The notes under the pieces are model-generated. The model was not told the origin of the DNA, did no database searches, and saw nothing but the letters and a program-made list of their open reading frames with translations. Shown here piece after piece: positions 35,514 through 43,501 of a stretch of 64,000 nucleotides of DNA. Each line of letters begins with the position of its first letter. Position 1 is the first letter of the stretch. Origin of the DNA: Dyella acidisoli (lineage in GTDB: Bacteria > Pseudomonadota > Gammaproteobacteria > Xanthomonadales > Rhodanobacteraceae); contig NZ_BSOB01000010.1 in assembly GCF_030160295.1 (NCBI RefSeq), forward strand, positions 21,878 through 85,877. Direction: 5' to 3'. The position numbers and the translations under genes are program-made.

Positions 35514-36760
35514 CGGTCCTGTCCCAGTCGGATGCCCGCGAATTGCCAGCGGGCATGGGGAGGAAAGAAATTGCGGTAACTGGCGCGAATGTGATCACGC
35601 GGCGTGGCACACGAACCGCCGCGCAACACCCATTGGCCATTCATGAACTTGCCGTTGTATTCACCCAGCGCACCGGGTAGAGGCTTGAAACCGGGGTAGC
35701 TGACGTAAGGCGAAGCGGTCCATTCCCATACGTCGCCATACATCTGCAATAAACCTTCGCCGGGCGGTACGGCATTTGGATGAAAACGCATGTTGTCCTG
35801 GAAATTACCGTTGATCGGCAATCGTGCGGCAGCGTCTTCCCATTCCGCCTCGGTTGGCAGACGCGCGCCTGCCCAGCGCGCAAATGCGTCTGCTTCGAAA
35901 TAGCTGATGTGGCACACCGGCGCGTGCGGGTCCAACGCGCGAACACCAGCCAGCGTGAATTCGCTGGACAAGTCTTCCTGCCAGTACAACGGATGCTGCC
36001 AGCCATCGCGCTGCACGGTCGCCCAGCCATCGGAGAGCCACAGGCCTGCTTCCTGATAACCGCCATCGCGCACGAAGGCTAGGTATTCGGCATTGGTCAC
36101 CAAGCGATTGGCGAGCGCATGGGCGGGCAGCCATGTCGTGTGCCGCGGTGTTTCATTGTCGTAGGCAAAACCATCGCCGTCGTGACCGATATCGAGCGGC
36201 CCTTGCCGGCCCGGAAGAAAACGCATCGACACGCTGCGGCTTTCGCTTTTTACTGGAGCTTGGCGATAAGCGGGTCGCAATGGGTTACACCAGAGCGCAT
36301 GCTTGATGTCGGTCAGCAGCAGTTCTTGGTGTTGCTGTTCGTGATGCAGGCCCAGTTCGATCCTCGCCGCCAGCGTGGCATCCACACCGCGAACCAAGCG
36401 TTCGCTAACCATTTCATCGACGCGCGTACGGTAATTACGAATGTCATCGAGCGTAGGCCGCGAAAGTAAGCCTCGCTGCGGACGCGCGTGCATCGGCCCG
36501 ACCGACTCGTAGTAAGAGTTGAACAGGTAATGCCACTCAGGATTCGGCGACCGGTAGGCTGGGTCATGCCCGAGCACGAATTGCTCGAAGAACCATGTGG
36601 TATGCGCCAAGTGCCATTTCCCCGGACTCGCATCGGGCATCGACTGCACTTGCAGGTCTTCGCCGCTCAGCCCCGCGCACAGCGCGAGCGTTTGCTTGCG
36701 GATGTGCGTGAACCGTGCAAGGACATCCTCGGTACTTACGGTGAATGTGGGGACATTCAT
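35510..36760 (-). CDS. egtB: Ergothioneine sulfoxide synthase EgtB
   Basis: This 416-residue non-heme iron enzyme joins hercynine to a thiol donor with O2. The N-terminal DinB-like domain supplies the iron ligands: H53 in HLAHTTWFFEQF and the HX3HX motif HEQQHQE near residue 140. The C-terminal formylglycine-enzyme-like domain shows LPTEAEWEDAA, YGDVWEWTASPY and VLRGGSCATPRDHIRASYRNF. It is the first gene of a two-gene operon with egtD. No egtA, egtC or egtE is nearby, so cysteine rather than gamma-glutamylcysteine may be the thiol donor; that is an inference. Confidence 0.93.
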   Translation of the reverse strand: MNVPTFTVSTEDVLARFTHIRKQTLALCAGLSGEDLQVQSMPDASPGKWHLAHTTWFFEQFVLGHDPAYRSPNPEWHYLFNSYYESVGPMHARPQRGLLSRPTLDDIRNYRTRVDEMVSERLVRGVDATLAARIELGLHHEQQHQELLLTDIKHALWCNPLRPAYRQAPVKSESRSVSMRFLPGRQGPLDIGHDGDGFAYDNETPRHTTWLPAHALANRLVTNAEYLAFVRDGGYQEAGLWLSDGWATVQRDGWQHPLYWQEDLSSEFTLAGVRALDPHAPVCHISYFEADAFARWAGARLPTEAEWEDAAARLPINGNFQDNMRFHPNAVPPGEGLLQMYGDVWEWTASPYVSYPGFKPLPGALGEYNGKFMNGQWVLRGGSCATPRDHIRASYRNFFPPHARWQFAGIRLGQDR

Positions 36761-36935
36761 AGCGCAGTCTCGTTTGGGGTGGACTTGCTGCGACCCACCT
36801 TGTGGAGCGCGAAACAGCGGACGATCATACAGCCACCATGCCGCAGCAGTTGTTCATATTCCGTGATGCGCGCATGGCAGGAATATGGCCAATGGCCAGG
36901 ACAATCCATGCTTCTTACAGCCGTGAGGTGATTCC

Positions 36936-37379
36936 ATGAAAGCCGTCATGTCTGCAGTGCTGGCCTTTACGTTTGCTGCAACTGCCGCAAGCGCGTTCGC
37001 GCAATCGGCACCAGCAAGCAACTCTTTACCGTATAAGGATTGCATCCGTCTCGACCAGATCAACGAGTGGCACGTGGTGGATCCGCAAACCATCATCGTA
37101 CGCACAGGGCCGTATCAACGTTATCTGGTGAAACTGAAAGCAAGCTGCGACAAATTGGGCATCGGCAACCCCGGCATGCAATTTGTGCCTAGCGAATCTG
37201 ACAAAGCGACTGCGCCGCTACGCATTTGCGGCGGAGTCGGTGAAAAGGTGCGTGCGAGGAACCAACCTCCTTGCGCCATTGACTCGGTCGGGCTGATCGA
37301 TGAGACAACGTTCAATGGGTATCGCGACCACGCCAAATACCATAGCGTGACCTCGCAACAGCCAGCCAAAAATCCTTGA
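36936..37379 (+). CDS. Small secreted protein of unknown function (DUF6491-like)
   Basis: This 147-residue protein has a signal peptide ending SAFAQ, then a mature domain with a pattern I associate with DUF6491: CIRLDQINEWHVVDPQTIIV, Y-x-RYLVKLKASC, a third Cys in LRICGGVGE and a fourth in PPCAIDSVG. The four cysteines could form two disulfides in the periplasm. The gene is followed at once by a strong terminator. Function unknown. Confidence 0.75.
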   Translation: MKAVMSAVLAFTFAATAASAFAQSAPASNSLPYKDCIRLDQINEWHVVDPQTIIVRTGPYQRYLVKLKASCDKLGIGNPGMQFVPSESDKATAPLRICGGVGEKVRARNQPPCAIDSVGLIDETTFNGYRDHAKYHSVTSQQPAKNP

Positions 37380-37382
37380 GAC

Positions 37383-37415
37383 AAAAAAAGAGCCCGGCTT
37401 TGCCGGGCTCTTTTT
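37383..37415. terminator. Bidirectional Rho-independent terminator
   Basis: GAGCCCGGC and GCCGGGCTC form a nine-pair stem around TTT, with A7 on the left and T5 on the right. It serves both the small secreted protein (plus strand, stop at 37379) and the glycine-rich protein (minus strand, stop at 37431). Confidence 0.93.
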
Positions 37416-37430
37416 CAAATCAAATTTCGA

Positions 37431-37826
37431 TCAGTAAGCCGGACCGACGTAACGCGTCTGGTACGGATCATTGGTGATCACTGTAGTGGTCACCACCGGC
37501 GGCGGCGCGCCCTGATAGACCACCGTGCCTGGCGTATACACCACAGTCGGCGGCGGTGCGTAATACACCGGCGGACCCGCCACTGCGCCAGCTACGAGAC
37601 CAGCCACTGCGCCACCTACAATAGCGCCGGCAATCCAACGACCGCCGCTCCAGTAACCACCGCGATAGCAGCATCCACCGCGGTAGTAACCGCCGTGATA
37701 ACCGTAACCGCCATGCCAACCCGGGCCACCACCCCAGGGATGGGCCGATGCGCCGACCGGGACAGCCACGGCACCAGCGATCGCCAGGCCGACCGCAACC
37801 ATTTTGCCGACACTACGTTTAAACAT
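37431..37826 (-). CDS. Exported glycine/tyrosine-rich protein with a glycine zipper
   Basis: This 131-residue protein has a signal peptide ending VGASA, a Gly/Tyr/Trp/His-rich segment (residues about 30-65, repeated GGYYRGG-like units with a CC pair), a hydrophobic glycine zipper (AGAIVGGAVAGLVAGAVAG) and a Pro/Val/Tyr-rich tail. Similar short proteins are found in the envelope of many proteobacteria without a known role. It shares a terminator with the convergent gene. Confidence 0.72.
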   Translation of the reverse strand: MFKRSVGKMVAVGLAIAGAVAVPVGASAHPWGGGPGWHGGYGYHGGYYRGGCCYRGGYWSGGRWIAGAIVGGAVAGLVAGAVAGPPVYYAPPPTVVYTPGTVVYQGAPPPVVTTTVITNDPYQTRYVGPAY

Positions 37827-37890
37827 GACACACCTCCGTCAGTACGGTGTGAATGGTCGTCCCGATGCGCTTAATCTGTACTGAAGCGTT

Positions 37891-40080
37891 TCATTTCTTA
37901 ACGCGGGCATTTTCCCAGGGATTTGCGGAGCCTCCAGCCGGTCCGTGCGGACGCAGCAGCCAGCAATCGTGAATATTTGCGCGCCGCGAAAAATCGAACG
38001 GAATACTGCCAGCACCCCAGTTCTCAATGGTCAAACGCGCTTCGAGTGATTCGCGATCAAGCGAGAAACGGCGGAAGTTATTCGAAAACACGATGACGCC
38101 ATCGGCGGTCAGTCGATCCGCGCAAGCCAACAGCAGCTTTACGTGGTCGCGTTGCACATCGAAATCTTCGGCGCGTTTGGAATTGGAAAAAGTCGGCGGA
38201 TCGACGTAGATCAGGCCATAACGCTCATGCGTACGTAGCAGAAAACTTGCGGCATCCGCCTGCACCAAACGATGTTTTTCGCCGCTGAAACCGTTCAACG
38301 CAAGATTACGCGAGGCCCATTCCAGATACGTGCCCGATAGATCCACACTGGTGGTATCGCGCGCACCACCCGCTGCAGCATAGACACTTGCCGTGGCGGT
38401 ATAGGCAAATAGATTGAGAAAGCGTTTCCCTGCGGCCAGCTCACGCACTTTTGCACGAACCAGTCGATGATCCAGGAACAGCCCGGTATCCAGGTAGTCA
38501 TAAAGATTGACCAGGAAGGCTAAGCCACCCTCTTCCACTTCGATGAATTCGCCGCGCTGATCGAACTGCCCGTACTTGGAACCACCCTTGCCACGTTCGC
38601 GCGTCTTGAGGGCAATGCGCGTACGCGGCGTGTCGAACACTTCCCCCGCCACGCGCGCCATCTCGCGCAAACGCGTGCGCGCAAGCTCAGCAGGCACATC
38701 GGCCGGAGCGCGATATTCCTGGATATGCAGATGCGTTGTGCGCGACGTGTCCGTGTACACATCGATCGCTGCGGCGTATTCCGGCAGATCCTGATCGTAC
38801 GCACGCCAGGCATGCACGCCTTCGCGCTCCAATCGTTTGCGCAGATGCTTGAGGTTCTTCTCCAGCCGGTTCTTCAGCATCTGTGCGCCGGGCGAAAGCG
38901 GCGGCTTTTCGCGTGGAGTCTCATCGCGCGGATGCAGTTCGAAGATCAGCAGCACCGTTTCCAGCGCACCGTTGTAAAGCGTGTATTTCTTTTCCGCGCG
39001 CAACGTCGTGGCGCGCCCGAGTTCGGCATCGCCCGCGAGCACGGCGGCCCGCCAGCCGGTGAAATGATCGCGCAGGGTTTCGCCCAGACTGCGATAGAAC
39101 TTCGGCAGGGTTTCGCGTTCGCCCAGGCGCTCGCCATATGGCGGATTGGTGATCACCAGACCGTGCTCGAAGCCGGCCGGTGGCCGTACGTGCAGCGCGT
39201 CATGCTTGTCCAACGTAAAAAATCCGGCAATGCCTGCTTCTTGCGCATTGCGTTTGGCCATCTGCACCATGCGCGGATCAGCGTCGGAACCGAAGAAGCA
39301 ACTGCGCAACGCCGGCAAGCCGGCTTCTGCACGCCGGTTCGCTTCATCAAGCAGGCTGCGCCATAAACCGATGTCGTGCTGTTTCCAGCCGAGGAAGCCG
39401 TAATAGTCGCGACGCAGACCCGGTGCGACATCCGCCACCATGAGTGCGCCTTCGATCAGCAAGGTGCCGGAGCCACACATGGGATCGAGCAGCGCGCCGC
39501 CCTGCGCATAGGCTTCCGGCCAGCCCGCGCGCAGCAACATCGCTGCGGCAAGGTTCTCCTTCAGCGGCGCTTCGCCCTGGGTTTGCCGCCAGCCGCGGCG
39601 ATGCAAGGGCGCACCGGCCAAATCGATCGACACGGTGGCACGGTCACGCCGCAAACGCAGGTTGATGCGCACATCGGGCTCTTCCGTATCGACATCGGGA
39701 CGCGCTTGGCCACGCTGGCGGAATTGATCGACCACCGCGTCCTTCACGCGCTGCGCAAGATACTGGCTGTGCGTGAGTTTGCTTTGCGCCGTGTTGGCGT
39801 CCACCGCCAGTGTGGCGTGCAGCGCGAGGTGCTCCGACCAGTCGATGGTTTGCACGCCTGCATACAACGCATCGTCGGTAGCCGCATCGAATTCGGCGAT
39901 CGGCAGCAGCACACGGCTCGCGAGGCGCGACCATAGACACGCGCGATACGCCGTTTCCAGGCTGCCGGAAAAACGCACGCCGGCCAGCGCCTCGTGCACG
40001 TCAGTAGCACCCAGCGACATCAACTCGTCGCGTAACAGGTATTCCAGCCCCTTGGGGCACGTTGCAAAGAACTGCTTCAA
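37891..40080 (-). CDS. rlmKL: Fused 23S rRNA methyltransferase RlmKL
   Basis: This 729-residue protein fuses two rRNA guanine methyltransferases. The N-terminal THUMP plus RlmL half (residues 1-about 380) shows LLDPMCGSGTLLIEGAL and VITNPPYGERLG and makes m2G2445. The C-terminal RlmK half (about 400-729) shows FLNLFAYTATASVYAAAGGA, SVDLSGTYLEWASRNLALNG and IYVDPPTFSNSKR and makes m7G2069. The length fits E. coli RlmKL (702). The start codon overlaps the stop of the upstream hydrolase gene by four bases. Confidence 0.95.
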   Translation of the reverse strand: MKQFFATCPKGLEYLLRDELMSLGATDVHEALAGVRFSGSLETAYRACLWSRLASRVLLPIAEFDAATDDALYAGVQTIDWSEHLALHATLAVDANTAQSKLTHSQYLAQRVKDAVVDQFRQRGQARPDVDTEEPDVRINLRLRRDRATVSIDLAGAPLHRRGWRQTQGEAPLKENLAAAMLLRAGWPEAYAQGGALLDPMCGSGTLLIEGALMVADVAPGLRRDYYGFLGWKQHDIGLWRSLLDEANRRAEAGLPALRSCFFGSDADPRMVQMAKRNAQEAGIAGFFTLDKHDALHVRPPAGFEHGLVITNPPYGERLGERETLPKFYRSLGETLRDHFTGWRAAVLAGDAELGRATTLRAEKKYTLYNGALETVLLIFELHPRDETPREKPPLSPGAQMLKNRLEKNLKHLRKRLEREGVHAWRAYDQDLPEYAAAIDVYTDTSRTTHLHIQEYRAPADVPAELARTRLREMARVAGEVFDTPRTRIALKTRERGKGGSKYGQFDQRGEFIEVEEGGLAFLVNLYDYLDTGLFLDHRLVRAKVRELAAGKRFLNLFAYTATASVYAAAGGARDTTSVDLSGTYLEWASRNLALNGFSGEKHRLVQADAASFLLRTHERYGLIYVDPPTFSNSKRAEDFDVQRDHVKLLLACADRLTADGVIVFSNNFRRFSLDRESLEARLTIENWGAGSIPFDFSRRANIHDCWLLRPHGPAGGSANPWENARVKK

Positions 40081-40604
40081 GCCTGCTTCGCCAGTTGTTC
40101 CAAAAAGAGACCGAATTGACGGCCGATGGCGTCGACGTGTTCGCTAAGGCGATGATCATCGTCCACGATCCACAGCGGCAGCTCACGGCGACGGGCGAAT
40201 TCGTACATTTCATCCACCGGGCAAACGTCATCGCGCCAACCGTGGATCAGCAATGTCGGTACATCCAGACGTACGTCGAACGCCAAGTCACTGCCCGGAA
40301 TCAACGCTGGCGAAGCGAGCAGGAATAAGCCCGCCACCGGCAACTCCAACGATGCCAGGCCTGAAACGAAGGCGCCCATGCTGGAACCCACCAATACCGG
40401 CTGCGCTGCACACGCTGCGATGCGCTGATGCAAGCGAGCGATGCGTGGTTCGATCGAGCCGGCGTGGCCGAGCTTGTCGTCCTCGCGATAATCCGGGCGC
40501 TCGGTGCTCCAGCCCATGGATTCGGCGACCTTCGCCAACGCGCTTACCTTGGTGGCATCCGGGCCGCTATCGGAACCATGGGAGAGAATGACGTGTCCGG
40601 GCAT
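40077..40604 (-). CDS. Small alpha/beta hydrolase
   Basis: This 175-residue protein has the nucleophile elbow VGSSMGAFVSG (Ser in GSSMG), an acid near IHGWRDDVCP and a C-terminal His in VDDDHRLSEHV. An N-terminal SHGSDSGPDA loop may form the oxyanion hole. The small size and lack of a cap resemble RBBP9/YdeN- or dienelactone-hydrolase-like esterases. It is the first gene of a pair with rlmKL (four-base overlap). Substrate unknown. Confidence 0.82.
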   Translation of the reverse strand: MPGHVILSHGSDSGPDATKVSALAKVAESMGWSTERPDYREDDKLGHAGSIEPRIARLHQRIAACAAQPVLVGSSMGAFVSGLASLELPVAGLFLLASPALIPGSDLAFDVRLDVPTLLIHGWRDDVCPVDEMYEFARRRELPLWIVDDDHRLSEHVDAIGRQFGLFLEQLAKQA

Positions 40605-40652
40605 AACGGTCTCCGTGTCCGCTCAACAGGACGTGCATGATAACTGCACTGT

Positions 40653-40742
40653 GTAGGTTGGGTTACCCCGGACTTGATCCGGGGGTAACCCAACATAATT
40701 CGCAGCGGCATCGTTGGGTTACGCTGCGATAACCCAACCTAC
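40653..40742. repeat. Family C element with a nested hairpin
   Basis: It starts GTAGGTTGGGTTACCCC and ends GATAACCCAACCTAC. The left arm is interrupted by a second palindrome, CCCCGGACTTGATCCGGGG, so the element is a composite. It lies in the shared upstream region of the divergent hydrolase and amidase genes. Confidence 0.88.
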
Positions 40743-40754
40743 GGCCTGCGCCGC

Positions 40755-41321
40755 ATGCCCATGCTCACTATCCATGACCAGCCCTTGCCCTATGTCGCCA
40801 AGCTGCCGGAACGGCCAGCCAGCGCGGTAACGCTGGCGGTCATCCACTGCACCGAACTGCCCGACATGGCCACAGCGCGCGAATACGGGGAGCGCGTGCT
40901 GTACGAAAACGGCACCGGTGCCAGCGGCCATTACTACATCGATCGCGACGGCTCGATCTATCGCTACGTACCCGGCACTCGCGTGGCCAACCACGTACGC
41001 GGTTACAACCCGCCATCAATCGGCATCGAACTGGTAAACCTGGGCCGCTACCCGAACTGGTTCGACTCGCACCACCAGACCATGGCCGAGCCCTATACCG
41101 CCGCGCAGATCACCGCACTGCGCGCGCTGCTGGCGCAGTTGCGGGCCGAGTATCCGAACCTGCACGAGATCGCCGGCCATGAGGATCTGGACACGGCCCG
41201 CGTGCCGGCCAGCGACGATCCAAGCCGCGAGGTTCCGCGCAAGCTCGATCCGGGTCCGCAGTTCCCGTGGTCAGAAGTGCTGGCTGGCAGCGGCCTGCGG
41301 CGAGTACATGCCCATTCCTGA
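40755..41321 (+). CDS. AmpD-like N-acetylmuramoyl-L-alanine amidase
   Basis: This 188-residue amidase_2 protein has the zinc ligands of the family: His in LAVIHCTELPD, His in VANHVRGYNP and Asp in RKLDPGPQFPW. The general-acid region IAGHEDLD is present. It cleaves the bond between N-acetylmuramic acid and the peptide. There is no signal peptide, so a cytoplasmic role in recycling anhydro-muropeptides is likely. The second ATG at 40761 (MLTIHD) is an alternative start. Confidence 0.87.
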   Translation: MPMLTIHDQPLPYVAKLPERPASAVTLAVIHCTELPDMATAREYGERVLYENGTGASGHYYIDRDGSIYRYVPGTRVANHVRGYNPPSIGIELVNLGRYPNWFDSHHQTMAEPYTAAQITALRALLAQLRAEYPNLHEIAGHEDLDTARVPASDDPSREVPRKLDPGPQFPWSEVLAGSGLRRVHAHS

Positions 41322-41400
41322 GGCTCATCCCTGAGGCTTATCACTAAGTATGCAGAACCCCCGGCTATAATTTCCGCCGTTTATGTCAGGGGCTAGCCGC

Positions 41401-42267
41401 ATGCGGGAAACACACGTACAGGAACTGGTCGAGCTGCTGCAGCTCGAACGTCTGGAAGACAATCTCTTCCGCGGCCAGAGCCGCGATATCGGCACGCGCT
41501 TCGTGTTCGGTGGCCAGGTGCTGGGCCAGGCACTGGCGGCGGCGCAGGAGACGGTGGACTCCTCGCGCGAGGCGCATTCGCTGCATGCCTATTTCCTGCG
41601 CGCCGGCGATATCGATGCGCCGATTGTCTACAGCGTGGAACGTGCGCGCGACGGCGGTACGTTTTCGTCCCGCCGAGTGGTCGCGATCCAGCACGGCCAG
41701 CCCATCCTCAATGGCGCCATCTCGTTCCAGATTCCGGAAAAAGGCTTGGAGCACCAGTCCAGCATGCCTGAGGTACCGGAGCCGGAAGACGTAGAACCCA
41801 TGCACCGCGTGCCGGTGAAAGAACTCTCCCGACTGCCGGTCAAGCTGCAACGCTGGCTGGGCATCGATGGTCCGTTCGAATTCCGCCAGGTATGGCCGCG
41901 CGACGAACTACATCCGGCCAAGCGTCCACCGATCCAGCACATCTGGTTCCGGCTCACCTCGCCGATCAGTGATTCGGCCATCCTGCATCGCGCCTTGCTG
42001 GCGTACGCCTCGGATTTCCACCTGATCGGCACGGCCACGCTGCCGCACGGCATTTCCTATCTCACGCCCAACTTGCAGATGGCCAGCCTCGATCATGCGC
42101 TGTGGTTCCACCGGCCGTTCAGGGTGGATGAATGGCTGCTCTACTCGTTCGACAGCCCCACTGCACAAGGCGCACGCGGTCTGGCCCGTGGGCAGATTTT
42201 CAGTCGCGACGGCCAGCTGGTGGCCTCAACGGCGCAGGAAGGGTTGATCCGGTTGCGCGGCGAGTAA
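41401..42267 (+). CDS. tesB: Acyl-CoA thioesterase II TesB
   Basis: This 288-residue double-hotdog thioesterase hydrolyses medium- and long-chain acyl-CoA. Conserved parts are NLFRGQSRDIGTRFVFGGQVLGQAL, the first catalytic region HAYFLRAGD, and in the second half LAYASDFHLIGTATLPHG (catalytic Asp) and LDHALWFHRPFRVDEWLLY. AGGGG precedes the ATG at 41401; the ATG at 41383 would add six residues. The next gene begins nine bases downstream. Confidence 0.93.
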   Translation: MRETHVQELVELLQLERLEDNLFRGQSRDIGTRFVFGGQVLGQALAAAQETVDSSREAHSLHAYFLRAGDIDAPIVYSVERARDGGTFSSRRVVAIQHGQPILNGAISFQIPEKGLEHQSSMPEVPEPEDVEPMHRVPVKELSRLPVKLQRWLGIDGPFEFRQVWPRDELHPAKRPPIQHIWFRLTSPISDSAILHRALLAYASDFHLIGTATLPHGISYLTPNLQMASLDHALWFHRPFRVDEWLLYSFDSPTAQGARGLARGQIFSRDGQLVASTAQEGLIRLRGE

Positions 42268-42276
42268 ACTGACCTC

Positions 42277-42675
42277 ATGCGTCTGCTCTACACCTCTCCC
42301 CGTCAGGAAAACATCGATCGCGTGATGGCCTTCATGGCCGAGAACGGGGTCGAAACCACCATCACGAATCGCTCCAACTGGAACCGGCCAAGCTACCAAC
42401 GCTTCAGCTATTCCCAGCGCAGCCAAAACCGGGACGCCTGGCCGCAGGTGTGGGTCCAGAAAGCGGACGACTACACCAAGGCACGCGAGCTGCTGCGCAA
42501 GCTGGGTATCGAGCCGGAAGTTCGCCACGCCGAGGAGTTGAGGATCTCACGCGATCCTGTGGCCTCGATGTATGCCCGTCGTGAACATACCGTCGCGAGG
42601 GTGCGACGCATCGTGCTGCTGTCGATCCTGGGCGTATTCATGGTGCTCGCGCTGCACTATCTGCACATCTTTTAA
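42277..42675 (+). CDS. Small DUF2007-like protein with a C-terminal membrane helix
   Basis: This 132-residue protein has an N-terminal ferredoxin-like segment (MRLLYTSPRQENIDRVMAFM, later WPQVWVQKADDYTKARELL) similar to the DUF2007 signal-transducing family, and one hydrophobic helix at residues about 110-130 (IVLLSILGVFMVLALHYL). It is nine bases after tesB and 48 before bpt, so all three may be one transcript. Function unknown; Xanthomonas relatives have been called pathogenicity-like proteins. Confidence 0.72.
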   Translation: MRLLYTSPRQENIDRVMAFMAENGVETTITNRSNWNRPSYQRFSYSQRSQNRDAWPQVWVQKADDYTKARELLRKLGIEPEVRHAEELRISRDPVASMYARREHTVARVRRIVLLSILGVFMVLALHYLHIF

Positions 42676-42723
42676 GCAAAAAATCCTTGCCACGTCGGAC
42701 CTTGGCGGTCATAGAATCAGGCC

Positions 42724-43434
42724 ATGCGCTCCGACCACGTCCGCCTGTTCCAGACGCTGCCCCACGCCTGCGGTTATTACCCGGGGCGCACGGCGCAAAA
42801 TCTGGTGATCGATCCAGCTGCCCCGCAGCTGGATCGGTTGTATGGCGCGGCGCTGGACCACGGCTTTCGCCGCGCGGGCGGGCATCTGTACTTTCCGCAC
42901 TGCCCGAGCTGCCACGCGTGCACACCGTGCCGCATCGATGTGGCGAACTTCAAGCCGAACCGCGCGCAACGCCGCTGCCTCAAGCGCAACGAAGACTTGA
43001 TCGTGCGCGAATGCATGGCCGGCTATAACAGCGAGCGCCACGCGCTGTACTCGCGCTATCTGCGCACCCGCCACCCCGGCGGCGGCATGGATGAAGCCGA
43101 AGCCAGCGACTTCCGCCGCTTCCTCACGGCGCCGTGGAGTCCCACCGTATTTCTGGAATTGCACAAGGGCGAACGTCTGCTCGCGGTGGCTGTCACGGAT
43201 GTATGCATGACCGGCATTTCAGCCGTCTATACGTTCTACGACCCCGACGAACAGGACCGTGGCCTGGGCACCTTCGCCATCCTGCAGCAGGTGGAACTAG
43301 CGAAGCGTCGCGGCATTCCCTGGGTGTACCTGGGATTCTGGATCGAAGGACATCCGAAAATGGATTACAAGCGGCGCTTCAAGCCGCTGCAGGTGCGCAC
43401 AGCGGAAGGCTGGGTAAATTTGAAGCAGGATTGA
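42724..43434 (+). CDS. bpt: Aspartate/glutamate leucyl-transferase Bpt
   Basis: This 236-residue protein transfers leucine from Leu-tRNA to proteins with N-terminal Asp or Glu, marking them for ClpS/ClpAP. The Ate-type N-terminal domain has the cysteine cluster FPHCPSCHACTPCRIDV and the C-terminal domain has AVYTFYDPDEQDRGLG, VYLGFWIEGHPKMDYKRRF. The length matches the family (about 235-250). Confidence 0.93.
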   Translation: MRSDHVRLFQTLPHACGYYPGRTAQNLVIDPAAPQLDRLYGAALDHGFRRAGGHLYFPHCPSCHACTPCRIDVANFKPNRAQRRCLKRNEDLIVRECMAGYNSERHALYSRYLRTRHPGGGMDEAEASDFRRFLTAPWSPTVFLELHKGERLLAVAVTDVCMTGISAVYTFYDPDEQDRGLGTFAILQQVELAKRRGIPWVYLGFWIEGHPKMDYKRRFKPLQVRTAEGWVNLKQD

Positions 43435-43501
43435 GTCGCCCTGACTTCATCTGCCCCTCAAACTTCCAATCGAAGCGCTCGTCATTCCGCAAAAATCCAG
43501 A

